Assembly: GCA_900473185.1 (NCBI GenBank)
Contig: UCKU01000034.1
Span: 1 to 64,000 of the forward strand
Direction: 5' to 3'
DNA length: 64,000 nucleotides
Source of the DNA: Hyphomicrobiales bacterium
GTDB lineage: Bacteria; Pseudomonadota; Alphaproteobacteria; Rhizobiales; Rhizobiaceae
Shown here: positions 17,006 to 24,960 of the stretch, piece by piece
Layout of the letters: every line of letters begins with the position of its first letter
Numbering within the stretch: the first letter of the stretch is position 1
The notes under the pieces: model-generated
Database searches by the model: none
Told to the model about the DNA's origin: nothing
Seen by the model: only the letters and a program-made list of their open reading frames with translations
Position numbers and translations under genes: made by a program

Positions 17006-17743
17006 TTATGGGTGCAATGGGATCCGGGCTTTTGAGCGGGCTAGTTGTTCGGACCAAAGCGTGGTTTTCCTGAATTCCCAATGGCGATCTATCGGCACGC
17101 GCTGATCATCCGCATCCCGAACAACTTCGAGGAGAGCCAGGGCATCGATCCGCTTCTGATCGATTGCGTGGGTCTTCAGCATGTTCAGCCAGTGCGGCTT
17201 TTGCGATGCCTGTATCGCAGCGCATGCGCGAACGATGAGAGCCCAGCTTCTGTTCTTGAAGAAGAGATCTGCCGCGGCTTGTTCGACAGCCAGGCGAAAG
17301 GCTTTATCAAAGAGCTGCTGCCTTTCCATCTCGTCCAAAGTGCTTCTCACATTGACCATCGGCACGGTCAGCGGTCTGCCGCCCAGTTCCATCGGTTCGT
17401 GCAGAAGCGCGACATCGGCGTCATCGACGATGGTTCCGCTGACATAGTCGTTGAAAATCCGGCCAACGCCGATCATTCCAAATGCTTGGCATTCGGCGGC
17501 CCGCAAGGCACCCATGCTGGCCGCGCCCAGAACCGTGACATTGAGGGAGAGAGCGAAGAGAATTTCCTTATGCCAAACCGGTGCGGTATTTTCAAAGCCG
17601 CCGTCGACCAAACCGATGACGTTTGCGCCATCTTCCACCGCCCTTAACACATCTCCCTGAACAGCGGGCGACCGCAGAACGATATCCGTGGCAGCGTGGC
17701 TTGCTGCATCAGGCAAGCTCGGGCCGATGAAGACGACCTTCAC
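17006..17743 (-). CDS. tfuA: TfuA-like core domain protein
   Basis: A 245-aa protein with the TfuA signature: MKVVFIGPSLPDA at the N-terminus, VIGLVDGGFENTAPVWHKEILFAL at about 42-65, and LGAASMGALRAAECQAFGM at about 72-90. The name comes from the trifolitoxin locus of Rhizobium leguminosarum. In methanogens TfuA assists YcaO in peptide-backbone thioamidation of methyl-coenzyme M reductase, and related pairs make thioamidated peptides. Its ATG overlaps the stop of the YcaO gene (17740-17743), so the two proteins are probably made in fixed ratio. The C-terminus is basic and extended (KTTLWSEQLARSKARIPLHP). The substrate in this locus is not known; see the small ORFs at 18945 and 16679. Confidence 0.9.
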   Translation of the reverse strand: MKVVFIGPSLPDAASHAATDIVLRSPAVQGDVLRAVEDGANVIGLVDGGFENTAPVWHKEILFALSLNVTVLGAASMGALRAAECQAFGMIGVGRIFNDYVSGTIVDDADVALLHEPMELGGRPLTVPMVNVRSTLDEMERQQLFDKAFRLAVEQAAADLFFKNRSWALIVRACAAIQASQKPHWLNMLKTHAIDQKRIDALALLEVVRDADDQRVPIDRHWEFRKTTLWSEQLARSKARIPLHP

Positions 17744-18879
17744 CAGCGCATCGCCCTTGCAAGGGCACGTTGGCCGAAACGATGGAGCCTGTTGCCCTCG
17801 GGGTTCTCAAGCTCGGGTATGAATATCTTCACCACCGAAAATGGCAGGTTCGCAGGCGTCAGGGGAAGGGCAATCACCGAGCCGATTCCGACAGTGCGAA
17901 GTCGTGTCAGCAGGTCGTGCAGCAGGATGGATATGTTCCCGGCCGGTCTTGTGATGGTGGCGGCAGATACAGAAGCAGGGACGGCAAGAAAGGTGGTGCG
18001 GGTTTGTGCCGGAAGCGGCGTCGTGAACAATTCGGGCCAGACATCGTCGCGGGCGCCGCTGATATAGGTCAGTCTTGACTGAAGCGCTTCCGTTACGGCG
18101 CGGATTGCCGCCCGCACGGCCCAGGGATGAGCGCCACTGCCGCCCGTGACCTCGATGAACCGGAGCGGCACTTTGCCGTCGATCGCTGATGGGGCGACGA
18201 GTGCGGTATAGCAGGGGATACCGATATCACTCGTGATATCGAAGAGTTTCAAGATGAGCCCGGCGGCCTCGATCCTGTAGATCAGGCCTGAGAGCGCGGC
18301 ATCAGCAAAACTCCTGGGATCGACGCAGCATGCGCAGCGCTTGTCATCGCTGGCAATCTGCCAAAGCACGTGGGCATCGCGTTCGATGCGCTCCAGAATG
18401 CCATGGAATATTGCTTCTTCCATGGTGTTGCCCGAGGCAAGACCATCCGACGACATCCAGAACCGGTTATGCCGCGTTCGGTCGAGGAGGGCAGCATCCT
18501 GCGGGACATGGATCGGCTGGTCGTGGAGCAACTCGCTTGCCAGGCTCCAGGCCAATTGCTCGTCTTCGCCCACGACCTGCTCGCCGCTTGCGATCAGGCA
18601 ATCGAGCGGTTCGACGCGATTGCCCCGGCGTCGCAGGTCTCGTGCCGACGAAACCGTGGTGATGGTGATGGGGTCGCCCGCCACCGCACGTTCCAGGGCC
18701 TCCATCGCCGCGGAGACTTTGGCGTCGATATCCTCAAGTCCCTTGCCTTGGGCAATGACGATGGAGCGGGAGTTCGGGGTATAGGCGCACCAGACCGGAA
18801 GACCGACACGATCGAGATCAGTCTGTCGTGACAGGCGCGTGATGCCCATCGCCTCCAAATAGGGAGCGACACGGGACAA
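17740..18879 (-). CDS. ycaO: YcaO-domain ATP-dependent cyclodehydratase/thioamide synthetase
   Basis: YcaO enzymes use ATP to activate backbone amides, giving azolines, amidines or thioamides. From the TTG at 18879 the ORF is 379 aa. ATP/Mg motifs are visible at VSAAMEALERA (55-65), SSDGLASGN (143-151), HGILERIERDA (159-169) and RAAIRAVTEALQSRL (about 275). KRCACC at about 180 gives three clustered cysteines. The frame remains open upstream without ATG, GTG or TTG, and the extra residues LYSDRTSAPRDTL look like the normal YcaO N-terminus. The real start is therefore probably further up, perhaps the CTG at 18933 behind an AAGG. No E1-like or flavin dehydrogenase partner is encoded nearby. The TfuA partner points to thioamidation rather than azole formation. 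Confidence 0.88.
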   Translation of the reverse strand: MSRVAPYLEAMGITRLSRQTDLDRVGLPVWCAYTPNSRSIVIAQGKGLEDIDAKVSAAMEALERAVAGDPITITTVSSARDLRRRGNRVEPLDCLIASGEQVVGEDEQLAWSLASELLHDQPIHVPQDAALLDRTRHNRFWMSSDGLASGNTMEEAIFHGILERIERDAHVLWQIASDDKRCACCVDPRSFADAALSGLIYRIEAAGLILKLFDITSDIGIPCYTALVAPSAIDGKVPLRFIEVTGGSGAHPWAVRAAIRAVTEALQSRLTYISGARDDVWPELFTTPLPAQTRTTFLAVPASVSAATITRPAGNISILLHDLLTRLRTVGIGSVIALPLTPANLPFSVVKIFIPELENPEGNRLHRFGQRALARAMRW

Positions 18880-18944
18880 TGTGTCCCGCGGCGCACTTGT
18901 TCGGTCGGAATAAAGGTCGGAATGACCGGTCAGCGTCGCGCGCC

Positions 18945-19163
18945 TTAGCCGTCCACGTGGCCGGAGAAGACCGTATCAGCCGAGGAGACGGCAATTGCGA
19001 AATCGACATTCTTGATGAATACGCCGCCGGCATCGCGCTGCTTGACGGCTGCCGCCAGATCGCCGCTGGCAGGCACCTGCACCGGTGTTACGGTGCCCGC
19101 GGCGATATCCACGAGCCAGAGTCCCTTTTCGCCTGTTACACCCAGTACAACAACTTTTGCCAT
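18945..19163 (-). CDS. Small 72-aa protein preceding ycaO; candidate substrate of YcaO-TfuA
   Basis: The start at 19163 has a perfect ribosome binding site (GAAGGAGAATATT) and lies 11 bp after the stop of the upstream regulator. The protein begins MAKVVVLGVTGEKGLWLVDI, continues with TVTPVQVPASGDL and ends in VFSGHVDG. It has no Cys, no Met after residue 1 and a single Trp. Beta-strand and Gly/Val content is high, unlike a classical leader-core precursor with Cys/Ser/Thr repeats. Its position directly before ycaO and tfuA, with strong translation signals, makes it the best candidate for the modified peptide or protein. Alternatively it is an unrelated small structural protein. No family recognised. 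Confidence 0.72.
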   Translation of the reverse strand: MAKVVVLGVTGEKGLWLVDIAAGTVTPVQVPASGDLAAAVKQRDAGGVFIKNVDFAIAVSSADTVFSGHVDG

Positions 19164-19174
19164 AATATTCTCCT

Positions 19175-21016
19175 TCAGGTTTTTGAAAAACCGGCCTTGA
19201 AAAGACCGTCTCGGTAAAGCTCTTTTTGCCACTGCTCCTTGAAGGGCACCAAGGCGAGCCATTTCTCGACCTCGAAAGCAGGATTGAGGAGCTCGGCGCG
19301 TTGCCGATAAAACTGTGCCCGTTTTCGATCGCCGATCATCGCGCAACTGGCGGCCGCGATGCGGTAGGCCGGTGCCTTGTCTTTCATCCGATCGACATAG
19401 GCGAGCGCCTCTTCGTACTGTTCTAGGAAGTAGCTCGCCCCGGCCGCGCACCAGAGGTAGGCGTCGGGTGCGATCGGATTGAGCGAGATCGCTTTCTTGA
19501 TTTTCTCCAGCGCATCTTGCGGCCGCGATGCATGGACCAGCGTGTCCGCATGGCTATAGATCACATCGGCATAGTGCGGGCTGAGGCTTTCGGCGAGGTC
19601 GAGTGCTGCAACGCTGTCATCGACAGCACCCTGGTAAAGTTTCGTCACGCCAAGTTCCCGATGCCCGGCTGCCGATTCGGAATCCCTTTCTATCGCCCGA
19701 AGTGCCTGATCTTCGGCAAGCTGCAGCAGGGCGGGATCTCCTTGCGTGGTCAACAGCCACTCGCTGGTGAATGTCCGCGACAGGCCTGTGAAGGCAGGGG
19801 CATAGTCCGGAGAAAAATACAGTGCGCGCTTGAAGGATTTCCGCGCACGCCGGATATCCGGCAGGCTAAGCTTGGTAAGCAGACCGGCACCGAGGAGATA
19901 GGAATGGTAGGCCTGCGGATCCGCCTCGTTACGAAGGCGAATGCTTTCGTTCCGCTTCAATTGTCCTGAGACGGCGTCGGCAAGTTTCTGGGCGATCAAG
20001 CGCCTCTGTGTCGGCAGTGTTTCGACCGCCATGTCGAACCGGGCCGCCCACAAAATCTCGTCTGTCGGAAAATAGATGAGCTGTGCAAAAAGTCCCTCTC
20101 CGGAAAGCCGTGTGTCCAGGAGGTAGGAAATCGAATGCCGTTGAACGATGGTAGCCTTGTCGGAGTCGCGGCGGATCTGTTCGGCCGTATGGGGCGCGAC
20201 GACGGATATGTTGCGCAGGGCGCAGAGCTCGATCGTGACATCCTCGATAAGGGCGTCGGCAATTGCCGCCTCGCGCGTCAGGGTCGCCGCACCCGGGGGC
20301 AGCAGTACGAGCCGCGGCGCAGATGTCGGGGTTATGATTTGCGGCATGCCGGCGTCTTGCTGCTCGGCGATGAGACTGCGTGCCATTCCCACGGCTCTCG
20401 CCGCCTGCGGGCGGCGTTGCGAATGATCCTCTGCCGTGCCACGAAGGATCGATCGGATCTGCTCGTCACCGGGAAAGACTTCAAGAAGTTGAAGTCCCGT
20501 GCGACGCAGAAGGCGACGTTCCCCGTCATCACGAATATGATCTGCAGCCCTGACGAAAATATCCCTTAAGGTGAGCAGGTGCAGCTGCCGTTCGCGCTCG
20601 ATCCATGCATCGATTGCCTTGGTCGATGCGCTGAGACCGGCAACGAAGCCACGTTGCACGAGATCGCTGACGGCCGCCAATTGTGCCACCGGCTGCTCTT
20701 CCTTGCGCAATATGTCGAGATCGACGGACAGGACGTTCTTGTTCAGGCTGATGAAAGGTGGCCCGAAATTCAGTATCTGTTCGTCGGGTCTTGTCGTTGT
20801 GTCGCGAATGCGTGAAATCAGCTTCCGCAAATTGAGATCGGCAAGATGATCTCCGGTCTCGTTCCACAAGAACCGCGCAAGCTCTTGTCGGTTGCGCCGC
20901 TGATCCGGCGAGCAATACAGATAGGCGAGCATCACCAGAGCCTTGACCGGATAGCGGATCGGCGCTCCCATGTCGTCTGTCAGTCGCAGTTCGCCAAAGG
21001 TCTGGAGATGGATCAC
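19175..21016 (-). CDS. SARP/BTAD-like transcriptional regulator with TolB-like and TPR regions
   Basis: A 613-aa cytoplasmic regulator starting with GTG at 21016 behind GAGGG. Residues 1-95 form an OmpR/SARP-type winged helix (MIHLQTFGELRLTDD, then NRQELARFLWNETGD and LNLRKLISRIRD). About 100-200 resembles a bacterial transcriptional activation (BTAD) helical region. About 230-350 is the TolB-like/CadC-associated segment (RLVLLPPGAA, ISVVAPHTAEQI). About 370-600 carries TPR-like helical repeats (RRARKSFKRALYFSPDYAPAF, DALEKIKKAISLNPIAPDAYLW). Such proteins activate nearby secondary-metabolite or symbiosis genes. It is 8 bp from the XRE gene and 11 bp from the 72-aa protein gene, so it is cotranscribed with the system it presumably controls. 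Confidence 0.8.
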   Translation of the reverse strand: MIHLQTFGELRLTDDMGAPIRYPVKALVMLAYLYCSPDQRRNRQELARFLWNETGDHLADLNLRKLISRIRDTTTRPDEQILNFGPPFISLNKNVLSVDLDILRKEEQPVAQLAAVSDLVQRGFVAGLSASTKAIDAWIERERQLHLLTLRDIFVRAADHIRDDGERRLLRRTGLQLLEVFPGDEQIRSILRGTAEDHSQRRPQAARAVGMARSLIAEQQDAGMPQIITPTSAPRLVLLPPGAATLTREAAIADALIEDVTIELCALRNISVVAPHTAEQIRRDSDKATIVQRHSISYLLDTRLSGEGLFAQLIYFPTDEILWAARFDMAVETLPTQRRLIAQKLADAVSGQLKRNESIRLRNEADPQAYHSYLLGAGLLTKLSLPDIRRARKSFKRALYFSPDYAPAFTGLSRTFTSEWLLTTQGDPALLQLAEDQALRAIERDSESAAGHRELGVTKLYQGAVDDSVAALDLAESLSPHYADVIYSHADTLVHASRPQDALEKIKKAISLNPIAPDAYLWCAAGASYFLEQYEEALAYVDRMKDKAPAYRIAAASCAMIGDRKRAQFYRQRAELLNPAFEVEKWLALVPFKEQWQKELYRDGLFKAGFSKT

Positions 21017-21024
21017 GAAAGCCC

Positions 21025-21456
21025 TCAGGCGCCGGTTTCTGGATGAATGACGTCGACATCAGGGTGGGTGTTCCTGGCCAGGCTCTTGGCAAGCGCGACG
21101 AGCTTCTGCCGGATAGCCGGGCTCTCGATCGCCATGAAGGCGCGATTGAGGGCTTGGGCGTCCTTCGACGCCAAAAACGCATTCAGATCGTCCCTGCCGT
21201 TGCTGACAAGGTTATAGGTGGTCGGCTCGGTGTCGTTTTCGAAGAAGAACTGAACGGGTACGCCCAATGTCTCGGCGATCGTTTGCAGCCGGCTCGCGCC
21301 AATACGGTTTATGCCTTTTTCATACTTCTGGATCTGCTGGAAGGTGACGCCGATCCGTTCGGCAAGGGCGACCTGTGAGAGCCTGAGCAGCTTGCGGCGG
21401 GCCCGCACTCTGCTGCCGACATAGGCATCGATCGATGTGGGCGATTTGGCCTTCAT
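21025..21456 (-). CDS. XRE-family helix-turn-helix regulator
   Basis: A 143-aa DNA-binding protein with a Cro/CI-type HTH at about residues 9-65 (IDAYVGSRVRARRKLL, LSQVALAERIGVTFQQIQKYEKG, NRIGASRLQTIAETLGVPVQFFF). The C-terminal 75 residues (DLNAFLASKDAQALNRAFMAI, LVALAKSLARN) look helical and may mediate dimerisation. The architecture is that of the many PraR/PhrR-like rhizobial regulators. It is the first gene of the minus-strand operon that ends with tfuA and the 83-aa ORF. GGAGG sits in front of the ATG at 21456. It may set basal or quorum-linked expression of the operon; that is inference. Confidence 0.88.
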   Translation of the reverse strand: MKAKSPTSIDAYVGSRVRARRKLLRLSQVALAERIGVTFQQIQKYEKGINRIGASRLQTIAETLGVPVQFFFENDTEPTTYNLVSNGRDDLNAFLASKDAQALNRAFMAIESPAIRQKLVALAKSLARNTHPDVDVIHPETGA

Positions 21457-21850
21457 GGCTGGAACCTCCGGTCACGGATGATCATTGCGAGGTTTGCGTC
21501 AAAATGCAACCGAAAGTAATATAATATTTTTGAGATCAGCGCTGCGACGCTAATAACATTTTGCTGAAATTTGGATTCTCTGTATCGGGACCATTCGATT
21601 GCAATGCCCGAATGAAGCATGAGAGTAAAAGGATCGACGTGCAAAACCGCAAGGCCTGGGAACAGCTTTCCCTGGTCCGCTTTCGAACGATAAGAGCCAA
21701 GCCGTTTTTCCCAGATAAATGCGGAAGAAAGGTGCCTGAAGTTCATTTGCGGATAAATTTCGTTTGCTATCAGGCCCCGGAGGAGATTGATCAGAGGTCT
21801 TGCCGGATCTGGATTGGGCACTGTAGGGAAGGTTCTGCACGGAGAAGGTC
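21457..21850. other. 394-bp intergenic region, AT-rich near the operon start
   Basis: The stretch separates the XRE-led operon from the divergent cupin-like gene. The part at 21510-21570 is distinctly AT-rich (AATATAATATTTTT around 21518) and is the likely promoter zone for the minus-strand operon. I could not settle on a clean -35/-10 pair. An open frame on the minus strand up to 21821 has no family features, and I do not count it as a gene. Confidence 0.5.
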
Positions 21851-22537
21851 ATGGGCCGGACAATCAAACGAGACGCAGATCTCCTCATCACCGATGAGAA
21901 AGAGCCGGTGAAACACAGGCTGCGCGAGCGAGGCGCTGCGGAGCGCCCGGTGGAGCTCGACAATTTCCTGAACTTGCTGGCCCGCGCGATGCTGCATCCA
22001 TCTGCTTCGACGATGGCGAGCTTTGTCGCGGGTAAAGTCTTTCAAAAGCTTGAACGCACGGGAACGCTGCGCGACAAGCGGCCCCACGATACCGGAATTC
22101 CCTCCGGCCTTGAGGCCGCTCTTCAAAACGCAATCGCCGCTCGAGACATTTACGCCGAGGTCGCGCAGAGCGTTTGGCGCCTCGCTGATGCGCTCGTATG
22201 GATCAGAGGCAGAAGTGGACCGTTTGCCAGCCTGAATTTCGAGAGGGCCCATGCACACAGCGTGATTGTTGGCCCAGGCGGCTTGGAAGACCGGGCGGAT
22301 ATCCGGGTCGGTCTCACTTACATGGAGCCCTACAGCCGGTTCCCGGATCACGTGCAGCGGTTTTCGCGGGCTTTCCTGCTGCTTTCCCCTTGCGAACTTT
22401 CAATAGCCGGAGAGAGCTGGTTTTCGACCGGAATTGGCGGCGTCTTTGCTGCTGAAGCGGGACAGTCATTTGCCATGCGTTGCACCACCACTCCGCTTCT
22501 TGCGGTCTGGTGTCACGTTGAAGAGATCGGAAGGTGA
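21851..22537 (+). CDS. Cupin-like protein of unknown function (DMSP-lyase/ChrR-like fold)
   Basis: A 228-aa protein with a good start (ACGGAGAAGGTC before ATG). The N-terminal half is helical (LDNFLNLLARAMLHPSASTMASFVAGK). The C-terminal half, about residues 140-228, reads like a single cupin barrel: RVGLTYMEPYSRFPDHVQ, FLLLSPCELSIAGESWFS, GQSFAMRCTTTPLLAVWCH. This order matches cupins of the DMSP-lyase/ChrR type. Most metal ligands are missing, however: only the His in FPDHVQ remains, and the usual His/Glu positions are Ser or Phe. It may therefore be a non-catalytic binding protein. It is divergent from the YcaO operon, with no proven link. Confidence 0.5.
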   Translation: MGRTIKRDADLLITDEKEPVKHRLRERGAAERPVELDNFLNLLARAMLHPSASTMASFVAGKVFQKLERTGTLRDKRPHDTGIPSGLEAALQNAIAARDIYAEVAQSVWRLADALVWIRGRSGPFASLNFERAHAHSVIVGPGGLEDRADIRVGLTYMEPYSRFPDHVQRFSRAFLLLSPCELSIAGESWFSTGIGGVFAAEAGQSFAMRCTTTPLLAVWCHVEEIGR

Positions 22538-22707
22538 TAGCGAATGCTGACGCATCCGAACCTGCACATCGCGCGCGCCAGGCCGTTCAATTCAGTAAAT
22601 TTACCAGGCCATCTGCCAGTAGGTGTTTCTCTGTCGCTGCAGCGCTCCAGATAATAGCAAGGCGAAGGCACATTGATGCCGCCAAGCCGCTGTTGAGGGA
22701 GAGTTTC

Positions 22708-23991
22708 ATGACTGCACCGCATCCTCCAAGAACCCATATCGGCAATCATCCACTGCATCCGGAAACCCAGATGCTGAACTATGGCTATGATCCGGAACTC
22801 TCCGAAGGCGCGGTCAAGCCGCCCGTTTTCCTGACGTCCACGTTCGTTTTCAACTCGGCCGAAGACGGTCGCGATTTCTTCGACTACGTCTCCGGTCGGA
22901 AAGAACCGCCGGAAGGCAAGGGGGCCGGTCTCGTCTATTCGCGCTTCAATCATCCCAACAGCGAGATCATCGAAGATCGTCTGGCGGTCTACGAGCGGGC
23001 CGAGAGCGGCGCGGTGTTTTCGTCTGGCATGTCCGCCATCGCCACGGTCCTGCTTGCCTTCGTCCGTCCGGGGGATGCCATCCTCCACTCGCAGCCGCTT
23101 TATGGCGGGACGGAAACATTGCTTGCGAAGACCTTTCTCAATTTTGGTGTTTCCGCCGTCGGTTTTGCCGATGGTATCAGCGAAGTCTCGGTAAAGGCTG
23201 CGGCCGAGGAGGCAATGGCCAAGGGGCGTGTCTCGGTCATCCTCGTCGAGACGCCCGCAAACCCGACCAATAGCCTTGTCGATGTCGCGATGATCCGGCG
23301 GATTGCCGATGTGATCGGTCAGAAGCAAGGCCATACACCTGTCGTCGCCTGCGATAACACGCTGCTCGGCCCGGTCTTCCAGCGCCCGATCGAGCATGGC
23401 GCAGACATTTCCCTCTATTCCCTGACCAAATATGTCGGTGGTCATTCGGATCTGATCGCCGGGGCCGCGCTTGGTAATCGGGCACTCATTAAGCAGGTGA
23501 AGGCGCTTCGCGGCGCCATCGGCACTCAGCTCGATCCGCATTCATGCTGGATGCTTGGGCGCTCGCTCGAAACGCTGCAGATCCGCATGGAGCGGGCCAA
23601 CAGCAATGCGAAGGCGGTGGCGGATTTCCTGAAGCAGCATCCCAAGGTCGAGACGATCCATTACCTTCCATACAGTGATCCCGATTCCGCCGCCGGCAGG
23701 ACATTTGCGGCCCAATGCAGCGGCGCTGGTTCGACATTCTCCTTCGATATCCAAGGCGGCCAGCCAGCCTCGTTCCGGTTTCTGAACGCTTTGAAAATCT
23801 TCAAGCTTGCCGTCAGCCTCGGCGGAACGGAATCCCTGGCATCGCATCCGGCAACCATGACGCATTCGGGCGTGCCGGCCGAGGTGCGCCAGCGCATCGG
23901 TGTCCTTGATGCAACGATCAGGCTGTCGATCGGTATCGAACATCCAGACGACCTCATTGCCGATCTCACCCTGGCGCTCGACGCAGCGTAA
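22708..23991 (+). CDS. Cystathionine gamma-synthase / methionine gamma-lyase family PLP enzyme
   Basis: A 427-aa PLP enzyme of the Cys/Met metabolism family. The start MTAPHPPRTHIGNHPLHPET at 22708 has GAGGGAGAG upstream; the frame is open from 22534 without a better start. The PLP lysine is in LYSLTKYVGGHSDLIAG (about residue 237). Other landmarks are VYSRFNHPNSEIIEDRLA, SGMSAIATVLLAF, QPLYGGTETL and GGTESLASHPATMTHS near the end. The long N-terminus and the insert SGRKEPPEGKGAG define a subgroup common in rhizobia, whose exact reaction is uncertain (gamma-synthase, beta-lyase or gamma-lyase). No sulfur metabolism gene is adjacent, so it seems to stand alone. Confidence 0.9.
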   Translation: MTAPHPPRTHIGNHPLHPETQMLNYGYDPELSEGAVKPPVFLTSTFVFNSAEDGRDFFDYVSGRKEPPEGKGAGLVYSRFNHPNSEIIEDRLAVYERAESGAVFSSGMSAIATVLLAFVRPGDAILHSQPLYGGTETLLAKTFLNFGVSAVGFADGISEVSVKAAAEEAMAKGRVSVILVETPANPTNSLVDVAMIRRIADVIGQKQGHTPVVACDNTLLGPVFQRPIEHGADISLYSLTKYVGGHSDLIAGAALGNRALIKQVKALRGAIGTQLDPHSCWMLGRSLETLQIRMERANSNAKAVADFLKQHPKVETIHYLPYSDPDSAAGRTFAAQCSGAGSTFSFDIQGGQPASFRFLNALKIFKLAVSLGGTESLASHPATMTHSGVPAEVRQRIGVLDATIRLSIGIEHPDDLIADLTLALDAA

Positions 23992-23994
23992 ACC

Positions 23995-24180
23995 TCGTCG
24001 TCGCCACGCAACCATGCGATGGCCACGTCAGCACCGTTGAGACCATCAGGGCGCTGATGACCGCGACCGCAATTGGCGCCCTGAACTCGCCACCGATCCA
24101 GTGGCGGAAAGCCGCCGGGGCGGCATGACAGCCACCATCGCCAGCGTCCACATGATGATCGGGCCTGGCCGCTCGGCGCA
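23995..24180 (-). pseudogene. Relic of an RND (AcrB/HAE1-type) efflux pump gene
   Basis: On the minus strand two adjacent frames together spell a conserved C-terminal RND transmembrane block. Positions 24180-24118 give ERPGPIIMWTLAMVAVMPP, which matches the family pattern RxRPILMTTLAMIxGMLP. After a frame change, 24116-24000 give IGGEFRAPIAVAVISALMVS followed by TVLTWPS, which matches GGEFRAPMAIAVIGGLITSTLLT. Family consensus strings are from memory. No start, no long ORF and no other pump segment is present. This is a decayed remnant in the 420-bp gap between the PLP enzyme and the DUF2934 gene. The rest of that gap (24181-24411) shows nothing I can name. Confidence 0.72.
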
Positions 24181-24411
24181 GGCTTGGGTGCCCGCCTCGG
24201 TGTGCGGCCCCCAAAACTGAGCTCTTGGCGGGCGATAGCCGGTCTTTTTTCGTAAGCATTCCGTACGAACGCCACAATGGGAACTGGTGTTCGAAAGACG
24301 TGCTGGCAACAGTTCCGCTTGATGGTGTCGGGAAATGCGCGGGCAGCCATTGCCCTCCGGGCGCGTCGCGCCATCTGATTGCTCCTGGCAACAGCTTCAC
24401 AGGAGAGACAG

Positions 24412-24705
24412 ATGGCATCGAACGAGAGTCGCATCAGACAGCGTGCCTACGAGATCTGGGAGCGGGAAGGTCGGCCACAAGGCGAGGACCTGAAGCATTG
24501 GCTGCAGGCGTTTCAGGAAATCGCCGCGAGCGCCGAGACGGACGGTCAGTCTGCCAAGAAGCCTCGCTCCAGAAAGGCCGCGGCGACTGACGCTCCTGCG
24601 AAGCCGAAAGGCGCAACGAAGGCTAAAGGCGGCGCCCAGAGCGTTCCGACGACAACCCCGCCGTCAAAGCCGACCAAGGCATCCGGGAGCGTCACCAGGC
24701 ACTGA
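24412..24705 (+). CDS. DUF2934 small basic-tailed protein
   Basis: A 97-aa protein starting at the ATG at 24412, preceded by CAGGAGAGACAG. Residues 1-35 match DUF2934 (RIRQRAYEIWEREGRPQGED, then HWLQA), a short helical domain very common in Rhizobiales. The rest is a low-complexity Lys/Ala/Pro/Thr-rich tail (KKPRSRKAAATDAPAKPKG and onward), which suggests nucleic acid binding or disorder. The function of the family is unknown. The gene stands alone. Confidence 0.82.
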   Translation: MASNESRIRQRAYEIWEREGRPQGEDLKHWLQAFQEIAASAETDGQSAKKPRSRKAAATDAPAKPKGATKAKGGAQSVPTTTPPSKPTKASGSVTRH

Positions 24706-24763
24706 GCCGATTTGGCCGATGTCATGCGCCGATCTGGAGCGGGTAAACGTGTCTGTGCGGATC

Positions 24764-24792
24764 ACTTCCGATAAGCGGCACTTATCGGAAGT
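24764..24792. repeat. Perfect 12-bp inverted repeat ACTTCCGATAAG - CGGCA - CTTATCGGAAGT
   Basis: The arms 24764-24775 and 24781-24792 are exactly complementary around a 5-nt loop. No T-tract follows on either strand, so it is not a classical terminator, though it lies 59 bp after the DUF2934 gene. It may be a member of a dispersed rhizobial palindrome family; no second copy is evident in this window. Confidence 0.6.
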
Positions 24793-24931
24793 CATGAAGT
24801 CAGGTCCCGAAATGCGGTTGCCGATCACCGCGGATATCTAAATTCGCCAGGAAACCTGGGCTCTTCCACACGTGGCCGTCCGCCATCCGACAGTGGCAGG
24901 AACGCGGAGCGTGCGGATGCGGTAATCGGCA

Positions 24932-24960
24932 TTGACATAAAACCTACTAGTAGGTAGACC
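24932..24960 (+). promoter_or_regulatory. Sigma70-type promoter with embedded TetR operator (upstream of flgD)
   Basis: TTGACA (24932-24937) is followed after exactly 17 bp by TAGACC (24955-24960). The spacer contains the perfect 14-bp palindrome ACCTACTAGTAGGT (24942-24955). The same arrangement recurs at 25848-25876 before the tetR gene, so repression by occlusion of RNA polymerase is the likely mode. Confidence 0.7.

Noticed and set aside
21453..21821. Minus-strand frame of 122 codons that overlaps the XRE start
   Set aside because: No family features and no ribosome binding site; it crosses an AT-rich probable promoter region, and composition is unlike its neighbours.
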